64,000 bases of DNA from JAFEDN01 sp963832945 (lineage in GTDB: Bacteria; Pseudomonadota; Gammaproteobacteria; Coxiellales; Coxiellaceae): the NCBI GenBank assembly GCA_963832945.1, contig CAWHVV010000011.1, positions 62,001 to 126,000 on the forward strand, read 5' to 3'. This document shows positions 1 through 9,800 of this stretch, in pieces. The first letter of the stretch is position 1; each line of letters opens with the position of its first letter. The notes below the pieces were generated by a model. That model searched no databases and had not been told where the DNA came from. It was given only the letters and a program-made list of their open reading frames with translations. A program made the position numbers and the translations under genes.

Positions 1-453
1 ATTGATTGCAGTTGGAAACGTATCGTTGGAAGATTGCGACATATTGACATCGTCGTTCGGATGAATTGGTTTTTTGCTGCCGAGTTCGCCGCCTGCCAAT
101 TCAATAGCGCGATTGCTGATAACCTCATTGACATTCATATTGGTTTGCGTGCCGCTGCCGGTCTGCCAGATTTTCAGCGGAAAGTGCGCATACAGTTTGC
201 CGCTAATCACCTCATCGGCGGCCTCTTTGATCAGTTTAGCTTTCTCCGACGGCAACTGCCCCAATTCCTGATTCGTCAGCGCCGCCGCTTTCTTCAAAAT
301 TCCAAACGCCCGAATCAACTCCGGCGGCATCAATTCCCGCCCAATCGCAAAATTATGCAGCGATCGTATCGTCTGCGCCCCCCCATACTGATCAACCGGC
401 ACTTCCACCTGCCCCATACTATCCGATTCAATTCGCGTCGCATTTTTTTTCAT
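1..453 (-). CDS. fumC: Fumarate hydratase class II, N-terminal part (runs off the window)
   Basis: TCA-cycle enzyme converting fumarate to malate in the cytosol. Only the first 151 codons are present; the gene continues past base 1. Read on the minus strand it shows GTGSGTQTNMNVNEVI, a GSKKPIHPNDDVN segment and SQSSNDTFPTA, the hallmarks of the class II fumarase/aspartase superfamily. The fumarase-type N-terminus (ESDSMGQVEVP...RSLHNFAIG) separates it from aspartase. The start at 453 is the only ATG that fits the family's usual N-terminus. One oddity: the usual YWGAQT reads YGGAQT here (TGG to GGG at about 382), which may be a real variant or a base error. Family assignment is firm; the fumC/aspA choice is good but rests on a partial sequence. 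Confidence 0.93.
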   Translation of the reverse strand, partial: MKKNATRIESDSMGQVEVPVDQYGGAQTIRSLHNFAIGRELMPPELIRAFGILKKAAALTNQELGQLPSEKAKLIKEAADEVISGKLYAHFPLKIWQTGSGTQTNMNVNEVISNRAIELAGGELGSKKPIHPNDDVNMSQSSNDTFPTAIN

Positions 454-564
454 AATCAATTCTTCCCAAAAAGTTATGGAACAAAGTACAAATTTCTGCA
501 CCCATTCAGGTCTTTTTTTATTGGAAAATCCGCCTGCAAGAAAACGTCCAGCTGTGAGCCGAGG

Positions 565-638
565 TTGAACGAAAATCCGGCGGCCAAAGCGGAGCGTACT
601 ACTGTACGTGAGCATTTGGCCGCCGGATTTTCGTTCAA
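565..638. repeat. Perfect 24-bp inverted repeat, MITE/REP-like
   Basis: Arms 565-588 and 615-638 are exact reverse complements (24 bp) around a 26-base centre that itself holds a weaker GTAC-containing palindrome. It lies between fumC and the tRNA-Arg gene. There is no U-run, so it is not a standard terminator. It looks like a dispersed intergenic palindrome; no second copy was seen in this window. Confidence 0.75.
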
Positions 639-678
639 GATCGGCCACAGATGGGCGTTAGTATTCCCACCCTGTAAA

Positions 679-755
679 TGGTGCCCCGGAGAGGATTTGA
701 ACCTCTGACCTGTCCCTTAGGAGGGGACTGCGCTATCCAGCTGTGCCACCGGGGC
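679..755 (-). tRNA. tRNA-Arg (anticodon CCT)
   Basis: The minus strand gives a 77-nt cloverleaf with acceptor stem GCCCCGG/CCGGGGC, D-loop, anticodon arm GTCCC-CTCCTAA-GGGAC, T-arm with GGTTCAAATCC and an encoded 3' CCA. The seven-base anticodon loop places CCT at positions 34-36, decoding AGG. Confidence 0.95.
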
Positions 756-859
756 GAACACCTCTTTATTTCCCATCGGAAAATATCCTGTGATGCAAAT
801 TATAGAGTAAAGTGATATGATAATGCCATATTATTTTATCTTAGAAAGATTGAGGGTAT

Positions 860-1966
860 ATGGCCAAGCGTATCATTATTGTCATTATTGCTCTGGCAAT
901 TTTGTTTGGAATTGTTTTTGGATTTCACGCCTTCAGAACCGTCATGGTCGGTAAGTACATTAAGAACATGTTGCAGGCCCCTGTCACCATTTCCACCGCA
1001 GAAGCCAAACTGCAAACCTGGAACCCAACTTTACGCGCCGTAGGCAATCTCTCGGCTCAAAACGGAGTTGATGTCAATTCGCAGGTCCCCGGTCAGGTCG
1101 TTAAAATCCTTTTTACTTCAGGTGAAAATGTTAATAAAGGCGATCTGCTGATCCAGTTAGACGACGCTCTCGACCAGCAAACGTTAAAAACCCAGCAGGC
1201 ACAGCTAAAATTCGCCGAAGAAGATTATAATCGTAAAAAAACCCTGGCCCAGCAAAAGGTTATCGCACAAACCGATCTGGACCAGGCTAACAAAGGCTTA
1301 ACTCAGGCCCAGGCGGCGGTGGCGTCTGCACAGTTAAGCATTGACTACAAAAAAATTAAGGCGCCTTTCAGTGGCCGCCTCGGAATTAGCCAGGTGAACA
1401 TCGGGCAATTCATTGCTTCCGGTCAGCCATTGGTGTCACTGCAACAAATGGACCCGCTGGACGTCGATTTCTCTTTGCCGGAACAGCAGCTAAGACTACT
1501 CTATAAAAATCAGCCGGTGCAGCTCACGGTGGATATGTATCCAAACCGGGTTTTTTCAGGAAAAATTACCGCGCTAAATTCCAAAGCCGACCCGAACACG
1601 CACACCATCAGTGTGCGCGCCACGGTTCCCAATCCTAAAACAGAATTGTATCCCGGAATTTTTACCGTGGTGAATGTGGTTCTACCGGCGCAACAATCGG
1701 TGGTCACGTTGCCACAAACCGCAATCGCTTACAGCCTGCATGGCAATTCAGTTTACGTGGTGGTCGACAGTGGTAAAAAAGATGAAAAAAGCAAACCCAT
1801 CCTCGTCGTGGAACAACGCTTTGTCACTGTGGGGGACAGGAAAGGCGATCTGGTGGCTATTTTGAGCGGCGTGAAAGCCGGTGAACAGGTCGTTAATGCC
1901 GGACAATTAAAATTACAACCCGGTGCGCCCGTCAACGTGGATAATAGCATTAAACTCAAAGAGTAG
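860..1966 (+). CDS. RND efflux periplasmic adaptor (membrane fusion protein)
   Basis: Periplasmic adaptor that links an inner-membrane RND pump to an outer-membrane channel. Residues 5-25 are a hydrophobic signal-anchor. The lipoyl half-motifs flank a coiled-coil hairpin at about residues 100-165 (Gln/Ala/Lys-rich heptads, ending YKKIKAPFSG), followed by beta-barrel and membrane-proximal domains. The 368-residue length is normal for HlyD/AcrA-type adaptors. There is no lipobox, so it is probably anchored by the N-terminal helix. The pump gene follows 5 bp downstream, so the two form an operon. No outer-membrane channel gene or local regulator is seen; a TolC-like channel encoded elsewhere is likely. 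Substrate unknown. Confidence 0.93.
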   Translation: MAKRIIIVIIALAILFGIVFGFHAFRTVMVGKYIKNMLQAPVTISTAEAKLQTWNPTLRAVGNLSAQNGVDVNSQVPGQVVKILFTSGENVNKGDLLIQLDDALDQQTLKTQQAQLKFAEEDYNRKKTLAQQKVIAQTDLDQANKGLTQAQAAVASAQLSIDYKKIKAPFSGRLGISQVNIGQFIASGQPLVSLQQMDPLDVDFSLPEQQLRLLYKNQPVQLTVDMYPNRVFSGKITALNSKADPNTHTISVRATVPNPKTELYPGIFTVVNVVLPAQQSVVTLPQTAIAYSLHGNSVYVVVDSGKKDEKSKPILVVEQRFVTVGDRKGDLVAILSGVKAGEQVVNAGQLKLQPGAPVNVDNSIKLKE

Positions 1967-1971
1967 CCGGT

Positions 1972-4900
1972 ATGATCAAATTCACTGATATCTTTGTCCG
2001 CCGCCCGGTATTGGCTGTTGTTGTCAGCCTGTTGATTTTCATTTTCGGAATACGGGCTTTGGGTGAATTGCAGGTGCGTGAATATCCCAAAATGGAAAAT
2101 ACGGTGATCACCGTCACTACCATTTATCCCGGCGCTTCGGCGGAGGTTGTGAGAGGATTTGTGACCACCATTCTGGAAAAATCAATTGCCAGCGCGGAAG
2201 GCATTGATTACATAACTTCCACCAGTAACGATAATGTCAGTACCATCACCGCCTATATAAAATTAAACTTCGATCCTAACGCCGCGTTTACCGATATTAT
2301 GAGTAAAGTGGCGGAAGTGCGCGGCACTTTGCCTTCCAATGCCAAAGAACCGGTTATTCAAAAAGATACCGGGCAGACCACGGACTTGATGTACATCAGT
2401 TTCAGCAGCGATAAAATGAATCCTGAACAAATTACCGACTACATCACCCGCGCCGTCGTGCCGGTGCTGGAAACCGTTTCCGGCGTGTCCAAAGCGGAAA
2501 TTTTGGGCGCTAAAACTTTCGCCATGCGTATCTGGCTCAACCCAACGCGCATGGCGGCATTAAACATTACGCCCACGGATGTTTCCCAGGCTTTATTGAA
2601 TAACAATTATCAGTCCACGGCGGGCAAAACCAAAGGGGAGTATGTGGCGATTCCCATTGAGGCAGCCACGGGTCTGGAAAGCCCGGAGGGATTTAAAAAT
2701 ATCATTATCAGAGCCATTAAAGGTAAAGTGATCCGGCTGGGCGACGTCGCCAATGTAGAGCTGGGTTCCGCCGATTACGAATCTTCCGTTATTTTTAACG
2801 GACGTCAGGCCATTTTCGTGGGTATTGATTCCACTCCGGTGGCTAATCCCCTGACGGTCATTAGTGACGTTCGCAAGGTACTGCCCAATCTTGAAAAAAG
2901 TTACCCGTCGGTTTTACAAAGCAAAATTGTTTATGACGCCACCATTTATATTAAAGCATCGGTTCGGGACGTATTAATGACGATTCTGGAAGCGTCCATA
3001 ATCGTTATCGTGGTTATCTTTCTGTTTTTGGGATCGTTGCGCACCGTGCTGATTCCGCTGGTCACCATTCCCTTATCGCTGGTCGGCGTATTGGGGGTTA
3101 TGCTGATGTTGGGTTATTCCGTTAATGTGCTGACCCTGTTAGCGCTGGTGCTGGCTATCGGCATGGTGGTGGATGACGCCATCGTGGTCGTGGAAAATAT
3201 TTACCGGCATATTGAAGAAGGCATCGCTCCTTTTCAGGCGGCGATCAACGGCGCGCGGGAAATCGCCATGCCGATTATTTCCATGACCATCACCCTGGCG
3301 GCGGTGTACGCGCCGATTGGTTTGATGGGTGGTATGACCGGCGCGCTGTTTACCGAATTTGCATTTACACTGGCCAGTTCGGTGATTCTGTCGGGAGTGA
3401 TCGCGCTCACCCTGTCGCCGATGATGTGTTCGAAATTGCTGACCATCGACATCGGCAAAAGCAGAATAGTGCACTACATTGATACGCGTTTTGAAAAACT
3501 TAAAAATTTCTACCAGCTTCGGTTGCACAATGTATTGAATTACCGTCCGGTCACGGTGGTATTCGCCGTTATTGTGCTGGTGAGCTGTGTCTTTCTGTAC
3601 GGCAGCGCCCAGCAGGAATTGGCGCCGGAAGAAGATCAGGGTGTATTATTCGTCGGCACGTCCGGGCCGCAATATGCCAATTTAAATTATATGGAAACCT
3701 ATACGAATCGAATTAACCAGATATTCAGTTCTTTTCCCGCTGTCAGTGATTATTTTACGATTAACATGCCCGGCAACGCCATGTCCGGTGTGATTATGAA
3801 ACCATGGGAAGAACGCAGCGTTTCGCAGCGTCAGCTCAACACGGAGTTGCAGCCCAAATTAAAAGGGAATGTGGCCGGCGTGCGCGCTATCGTTTATCCA
3901 TTACCCTCATTACCGGTTGGCGGTAGCCCACTCCAGATTCAGTTCGCGTTAAACACGATTGAGCCGTTTGAATTTCTTTATCCTTATGCCACAAAACTGG
4001 AACAGGCGGCGCAAAAAAGTGGATTATTTATAATTATTAACAGCGCCCTGAGCTATGACAAGCCACAAATCCATCTGGAGATTAACCGGGACAAGGCCGC
4101 CGAAATGGGTATTAATATGCAGTCGATCGGTAACGCTCTGGCCATTTCTCTGGGAGGCAATAGTCTCAATCAGTTTAATATGGAAGGCCACAGTTATGAC
4201 GTAATCCCGCAGGTGGGTCAGGAATTTCGTTTCAATCCGGATTCGCTGAATCAGATTTATGTCAATACGGCCAGTAATATCCTGGTACCGTTGTCGACTT
4301 TTGTGACTATTCATGAAACCGTTAAACCCAACTCTCTGGTTTCTTTCCAGCAGCTTAATTCGGCCACCTTGAGCGGCATGATGATGCCTGGGCACACCAT
4401 TGCCGAAGGTTTGGCGTTTTTACAAAATCAGGCTGCCAAAATTTTACCTCCGCAAATCACTTATGATTACGGCGGCATGTCGCGGCAATACATCCAGGAA
4501 GGCTCGGCGCTGGTCTACACCTTTTTATTTTCAATTATTGTCATTTTTTTAGTGCTGGCGGCGCAATTTGAAAGTTTCCGCGATCCTTTCGTGATTCTGA
4601 TCAGCGTGCCATTATCCATTTGCGGTGCGTTGATTCCGATTAGCATGGGCTTCGCGACCATCAACATTTATACCCAGATTGGATTGATCACCCTGATTGG
4701 ATTAATCACCAAGCACGGTATTTTAATGGTGGAGTTTGCCAATCAGCTTCAGCGTGAAGAAGGCCTGTCGATTCGCGAGGCCATTGAAAAAGCCGCTTCA
4801 ATCCGCCTGCGGCCTATTTTAATGACCACTGCCGCCATGGTCGTGGGCGTTGTGCCATTATTAATCGCAACCGGCGCCGGCGCGGTGAGCCGTTTTGATA

Positions 4901-5010
4901 TTGGACTGGTAATTGCGATGGGCATGTTAATCGGAACCATGTTTACTTTGTTTGTCGTGCCGACCATGTACACGCTGCTTGCGAGAAAACACCAGCCCAT
5001 GGCGCACTAA
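1972..5010 (+). CDS. RND multidrug efflux transporter, HAE1 family
   Basis: Inner-membrane proton-driven pump subunit, 1012 residues, the usual size for hydrophobe/amphiphile efflux RND proteins. The opening IKFTDIFVRRPVLA is the classic RND N-terminus. The family's proton-relay residues are present: paired Asp in TM4 (GMVVDDAIVVVENI) and Lys in TM10 (LITKHGILMVEF). Two large periplasmic loops lie between TM1-2 and TM7-8, as expected. It forms a two-gene operon with the adaptor upstream. Closest in style to MexI/AcrF-like pumps, but specificity cannot be read from sequence. Confidence 0.95.
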   Translation: MIKFTDIFVRRPVLAVVVSLLIFIFGIRALGELQVREYPKMENTVITVTTIYPGASAEVVRGFVTTILEKSIASAEGIDYITSTSNDNVSTITAYIKLNFDPNAAFTDIMSKVAEVRGTLPSNAKEPVIQKDTGQTTDLMYISFSSDKMNPEQITDYITRAVVPVLETVSGVSKAEILGAKTFAMRIWLNPTRMAALNITPTDVSQALLNNNYQSTAGKTKGEYVAIPIEAATGLESPEGFKNIIIRAIKGKVIRLGDVANVELGSADYESSVIFNGRQAIFVGIDSTPVANPLTVISDVRKVLPNLEKSYPSVLQSKIVYDATIYIKASVRDVLMTILEASIIVIVVIFLFLGSLRTVLIPLVTIPLSLVGVLGVMLMLGYSVNVLTLLALVLAIGMVVDDAIVVVENIYRHIEEGIAPFQAAINGAREIAMPIISMTITLAAVYAPIGLMGGMTGALFTEFAFTLASSVILSGVIALTLSPMMCSKLLTIDIGKSRIVHYIDTRFEKLKNFYQLRLHNVLNYRPVTVVFAVIVLVSCVFLYGSAQQELAPEEDQGVLFVGTSGPQYANLNYMETYTNRINQIFSSFPAVSDYFTINMPGNAMSGVIMKPWEERSVSQRQLNTELQPKLKGNVAGVRAIVYPLPSLPVGGSPLQIQFALNTIEPFEFLYPYATKLEQAAQKSGLFIIINSALSYDKPQIHLEINRDKAAEMGINMQSIGNALAISLGGNSLNQFNMEGHSYDVIPQVGQEFRFNPDSLNQIYVNTASNILVPLSTFVTIHETVKPNSLVSFQQLNSATLSGMMMPGHTIAEGLAFLQNQAAKILPPQITYDYGGMSRQYIQEGSALVYTFLFSIIVIFLVLAAQFESFRDPFVILISVPLSICGALIPISMGFATINIYTQIGLITLIGLITKHGILMVEFANQLQREEGLSIREAIEKAASIRLRPILMTTAAMVVGVVPLLIATGAGAVSRFDIGLVIAMGMLIGTMFTLFVVPTMYTLLARKHQPMAH

Positions 5011-5069
5011 ATTCCGGCAAGCATGAGTGATATTACGATTGATTCGCCCATAGAAGGGAGGAGGTGGGC

Positions 5070-5792
5070 ATGACCATTGCCGATAAAAAAGCCCATTTCC
5101 ATTTTTATGGATCGCTCAACGACTTTCAGAAAAGTGTTCCAAAAAAAGATGACCGGATATATTATTTTCACGGTCGGCCCGCCGTGAAGGATGCTATTGA
5201 AGCGATCGGTGTGCCGCATACCGAAGTCAATTTGATTGAAGTAAATGGCCGTGCCGTTAATTTTGTCTATCAACTGCAGGAAGACGATGATATTTCAGTC
5301 TATCCGGTAACAGAGATTCCCGAAAAAATTCCTCACCCGCAATTTATCCTGGACGTTCATTTAGGCACTTTGGCGCGGTATTTACGCCTGTTAGGTATCG
5401 ACAGCGGTTATAATAATCAATACAACGATGTTGAAATCATCCGGCTTTCGCGACAGCAGCAGCGGATAATTCTGACCCGCGATGTCGGTTTATTGAAACA
5501 CAAGTCAGTGCTACAGGGCTACTGGCTACGGCAGACCGACCCCAAAGCCCAGGTTCATGAGCTTCTGGGCAGATTTGCCTTAAGCCCCTATTTAAAACCC
5601 TTTGGCCGGTGCATGGTTTGCAACGGGTTGCTCCATCCTGTCGAAAAAATGTCTGTTATTGAGCAATTGCCCCCCAAAACCAGACTCTTTTACGAAATAT
5701 TTCATCAATGCGCCCACTGCCAAAAAATTTACTGGCAGGGCGCGCACTTTCGGAAAATGCTTGCCCTGGTTTCTGAATTAACCGGGACTTGA
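5070..5792 (+). CDS. Mut7-C RNase-domain protein with ubiquitin-like N-terminal domain
   Basis: About 240 residues. The N-terminal ~85 residues resemble the Mut7-C ubiquitin/ThiS-like beta-grasp domain. The remainder matches the Mut7-C PIN-like RNase domain: FILDVHLGTLARYLRLLGID, an ILTRDVGLL acidic motif, and a zinc ribbon with CMVC and CAHC pairs. Members are predicted RNases; none of this is proven for this protein. A GTG at 5064 is in frame, but the AGGGAGGAGG ribosome-binding site at 5054-5063 abuts it, while ATG 5070 is correctly spaced, so 5070 is chosen. It lies 59 bp after the RND gene and may be transcribed with it. Confidence 0.85.
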   Translation: MTIADKKAHFHFYGSLNDFQKSVPKKDDRIYYFHGRPAVKDAIEAIGVPHTEVNLIEVNGRAVNFVYQLQEDDDISVYPVTEIPEKIPHPQFILDVHLGTLARYLRLLGIDSGYNNQYNDVEIIRLSRQQQRIILTRDVGLLKHKSVLQGYWLRQTDPKAQVHELLGRFALSPYLKPFGRCMVCNGLLHPVEKMSVIEQLPPKTRLFYEIFHQCAHCQKIYWQGAHFRKMLALVSELTGT

Positions 5793-6148
5793 CAATACAC
5801 ATCGCGGAATTGCTACCGATAGCCATTCCTCCGGCGCCCGATTCGATTTCTCATTTAATTCAGACATAAAACGCAACCACAATACCTGCAGTCTTTTCTC
5901 CCGGTAATTTTGTACTTTGAACTTCGGCAGTACAAAATCTAACAAAATGTCCAAAATCGGGCAATACAGTAAAATCAGGGAAATTCGAATGAGTCACTCA
6001 ATGTGACTAAATAAATATTTTTCGCAGAAAATGCTCTACGCTATGGGAGATCGCAAGGGGGAGCCGCTGCACACCTGATAGCCTTTTCCCCACGATTTTG
6101 CTAATATATTTTCCTTTCTACGTTTTAGTTAACAAGGAGACTTCGGAT
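5793..6148. other. Intergenic region
   Basis: About 350 bp without a convincing gene. The first 200 bp show nothing recognisable. The 3' part holds a degraded copy of the dispersed palindromic element (see 6010-6066), followed by the ribosome-binding site AAGGAGA (6134-6140) of the FKBP gene. Confidence 0.6.
6010..6066 (+). repeat. Truncated copy of the dispersed palindromic element
   Basis: This stretch aligns with the left end of the full copy at 32811-32960: both have TTTTCG(C/T)AGAAAAT, then a CGATGGG-type segment and the exact string GATCGCAAGGGGGAGC. After that the similarity ends and the hairpins that complete the element are missing. Confidence 0.65.
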
Positions 6149-6880
6149 ATGAATCGTCAGTTTATTAAGCTATTGCCAGGCGCGTTGGGACTATGGATTG
6201 GATTTGCCGGCGCCGCCACCACCAGCCAGTTACCCACAGAGACCGACCGGGTCAGTTACGCCCTGGGCGTCGAAACCGGCAAATCTTTTAAAAATCATGG
6301 CATTGATTTAAATGCCACGGCGTTTTCTCAGGGCTTGCAGGATGCCATAAACGGCAATCAAACTTTGATGACGAATGATGAAATCACCCAAACCCTTAAA
6401 ACGTTCCAGCGCACAACCTCCACAAAGATTCAGGCGCAGATGAAACAAAGCGGGCAAAAGAATCAGCAAATCGCCGGCGCGTTTCTGGACGCCAATAAAG
6501 AGCGCCCCGGCGTAGTGACAACCACCAGCGGCCTGCAGTACAAAATTATCACGCCGGGAACCGGCCCAAAACCAGGCCCAAACGATGTTGTCAGCGTTGA
6601 TTACGAAGGCCGCCTCCTGGATGGCAAAGTATTTGACAGTTCTTATGAACGCGGCCAGGCCGCCACCTTTCCAGTGAAAGGCGTGATTCAGGGCTGGCAG
6701 GAAGCCCTGCAGCTTATGCCGGTCGGTTCTACCTGGGAACTCTATATCCCATCCAAACTGGCATATGGAGAACAGGGCGCCGGCGGAGTTATCGGGCCGA
6801 ATGAAACTTTGGTTTTCAAAGTGCATTTGCTGAAAATCCAAAAATCGGGTGAGAGTCAATCCAGAGGCACAGGTCAATAA
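6149..6880 (+). CDS. Exported FKBP-type peptidyl-prolyl isomerase, Mip/FkpA-like
   Basis: Periplasmic or surface prolyl isomerase and folding helper. ATG 6149 has a well-spaced AAGGAGA and starts a signal peptide (MNRQFIKLLPGALGLWIGFAGA). An upstream in-frame ATG at 6098 lacks a ribosome-binding site and would bury the signal. Residues about 30-125 are the helical dimerisation domain with the YALGVETGKSF motif, and about 130-235 form the FKBP core (DVVSVDYEGRLLDGKVFDSS...). This architecture is that of Mip (a Legionella virulence factor) and FkpA; which one cannot be decided here. The stop overlaps the purL start by one base (TAATG), so the two genes are probably cotranscribed. Confidence 0.92.
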   Translation: MNRQFIKLLPGALGLWIGFAGAATTSQLPTETDRVSYALGVETGKSFKNHGIDLNATAFSQGLQDAINGNQTLMTNDEITQTLKTFQRTTSTKIQAQMKQSGQKNQQIAGAFLDANKERPGVVTTTSGLQYKIITPGTGPKPGPNDVVSVDYEGRLLDGKVFDSSYERGQAATFPVKGVIQGWQEALQLMPVGSTWELYIPSKLAYGEQGAGGVIGPNETLVFKVHLLKIQKSGESQSRGTGQ

Positions 6881-9800
6881 TGCGGATATTCCGTGGAGCC
6901 GGAGCGTATACACCGTTTCGTTTGCAGCAAAGGCTGTTGCAACTGCGGGCGACTGATCAATCCATTGAATCTCTGACCGCGGAATATTGCTATTTTATCG
7001 ACCTCAATGAGCAGTGGCAGGAGTCGCAAACGTCCACGTTAACGGACCTGCTCACAGCAAATCCCTCCTCATCGATAAAGAACGACCCGTCCAATTTTTG
7101 GGTCGTGCCGCGAATTGGCACGATTTCTCCCTGGTCATCCAAAGCCACTGAAATTATTCAAAATTGCGGATTCCCCGGGGTGCGGCGGGCGGAACGCGGT
7201 ATCGCTTACCATCTCAAAGGCGCCACGGTTACGACCGATGTGACGGCGTTGTTACACGATCCGTTAACCGAGACGGTACTGACTGACGTAGACCAGTTCC
7301 ACTCTCTGTTTGCCGGGCACTCGCCTCAACCATTCTCAATCATAGATTTGCTCGCAGAGGGGCGGGAAGCCCTGGAAATAGCGAACCAGCGACTGGGGCT
7401 GTCCCTGAACGCCGGTGAAATAGATTATCTATTGAAAAGTTTTCAGCGTCTCAAACGCAATCCCACCGATGTCGAATTAATGATGTTTGCCCAGGTGAAT
7501 TCGGAACACTGTCGGCATAAAATTTTTAATGCGAAATGGACGATTGACAACCATCCACAGGAAAACTCCTTATTCGAAATGATTCGCCAGACTTATCGAG
7601 AACATCCCGGGCAGGTTTTGGTCGCTTACGCGGACAACGCCGCTGTTCTGAAAGGCACGACCGTGCGACGCTGGATCATTGATCCGCAAACCAATCAATA
7701 CAGTGAAACGACCGAACCGGCGCACATTGTTTTAAAAGTAGAAACGCATAACCATCCCACCGCCATTTCGCCGTTCCCAGGCGCCGCCACCGGCAGCGGC
7801 GGGGAAATTCGCGATGAAGCCGCCACGGGCCGTGGCGCTTGTCCCAAGGCTGGATGGTCTGGCTTTAGCGTCTCACATTTACAAATCCCCGGATTTATCC
7901 AGCCCTGGGAGATCGACCCTGGCAAACCGGCTCCCATGGCCACTCCACTGGAGATTATGTTGCAGGGGCCTATCGGCGCTGCTGCTTTTAACAATGAATT
8001 TGGCCGCCCGGGCCTTGCGGGCTATTTCCGTACTTTTCTGCTGACTTTGCATACTGAATACGGGCCTTCTTATCGGGGCTACCATAAGCCTATTATGATT
8101 GCGGGCGGCCTGGGCGTCATTCGCGAATCCCAGCTTCTGAAAAAAGAATTACCGGCTGGCGCGCAATTAATTGTCCTCGGGGGCCCGGCCATGGCGATCG
8201 GTTTGGGGGGCGGTTCCGCCTCATCGCGGGCTTCGGGCGAAAACGCGCAGCAACTGGATTTTGCCTCGGTGCAACGGGCCAATCCGGAAATGCAGCGCCG
8301 CTGCCAGGAAGTGATCAACACCTGCTGGTCCATGGGAAAAAATAATCCTATTTTGAGCATTCATGATGTGGGCGCTGGTGGTTTGTCGAATGCGCTGCCT
8401 GAAATTGTGGCGTCCGGCGGAAAAGGCGCTCTTCTTGATTTACGGGCTATTCCGAATGCTGCGCCAGGCATGAGTCCGCTGGAAATCTGGTGTAATGAAG
8501 CCCAGGAACGATTTGTACTGGCCATTCCGAAAACAGAACTGGATTTATTCGCGCAGATTGCCCGCCGCGAGCGTTGCCCGTATGCCGTCGTGGGCGAAGT
8601 GACCGAAAACCCGGAACTGATTCTGGAAGACTCTTACTTTAAGAATCAGCCGGTTGCCATGCCAATGCCGGTATTATTCGAGGAAATGCCGAGGCAGGCT
8701 TGCGTCGCCAACCACGTTGTTTTTACCATGCCTAAATTTGCTACGGCCAGCCTCGATCTCGAAGAGGTGGTGCAGCGGGTGTTGCAATTCCCGTGCGTGG
8801 GCAGCAAAAGTTTTCTAATCACTATCGGTGATCGCAGCGTCACCGGCCTTGTGGCCCGTGACCAGATGGTCGGGCCGTGGCAGGTTCCGGTGGCCGACGT
8901 CGCGGTCACTAGCGCCGATTATCATGGCGTGACTGGAGAAGCACTGGCGATTGGCGAACGCCCGCCGATCGCGATTGTCCATCAGGCGGCTTCAGCACGG
9001 ATGGCGGTAGGCGAGGCGATTACCAATATTGCCGCCGCGCGTATCGAAGATATCACCCGCATTTCCCTGTCCGCCAACTGGATGGCGGCGCCTGATTATC
9101 TGGGCGAGGGCGCCGGACTATTTGATGCCGTGCAAACAGTAGCGTTAGAACTGTGTTTCGCTTTAGGGATTTGCATTCCCGTGGGCAAAGATTCCTTATC
9201 CATGCGCACGCTGTGGCATGAGGCCGGTAAACCAAAAAGCGTAACGGCGCCTTTATCCCTGGTGATTACCGCGGCGGCGCCGGTGCTGGACGTTCGTGCT
9301 ACCCTGACGCCGCAACTGCGTACGGACAAAGGACCGACCCGGCTCATTTTACTGGACCTGGGAGAAGGCTGTCATTGCATGGCAGGTTCCGTCCTGGAGC
9401 AGGTGTATAAAGTGGTGACGCAGCGTCCTCCCGATATCGATGACCCCGAGCTTCTGAAACATTTTTTTCAGGCAGTGCAGGCCCTGAATCAAAAAGAATT
9501 CTTGCTGGCTTACCACGACCGTTCGGATGGCGGTTTATTAGCAACGCTGTGTGAAATGATGTTTGCCGGCCACGTGGGAGTAACTGTGCGGCTGGACGGC
9601 CTGGTCGATAATGATTTAGGCAACGACACCATCGCAGCCTTATTTACCGAGGAATTGGGAGCGGTCGTCCAGGTTAAGGAACAGGATTTGCCATCCGTGC
9701 TGGAAATTTTACAACGATTCCAGCTTGAGGAATGTACTCACATATTGGGCGAAGTTAACGAGGTGGATCAGTTGCAAATTGAATACGCGGGGCGTCTGGT

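Noticed and set aside
34..708. 224-codon plus-strand frame at the window start
   Set aside because: It is the shadow of fumC on the other strand, then runs through the palindrome and tRNA gene.
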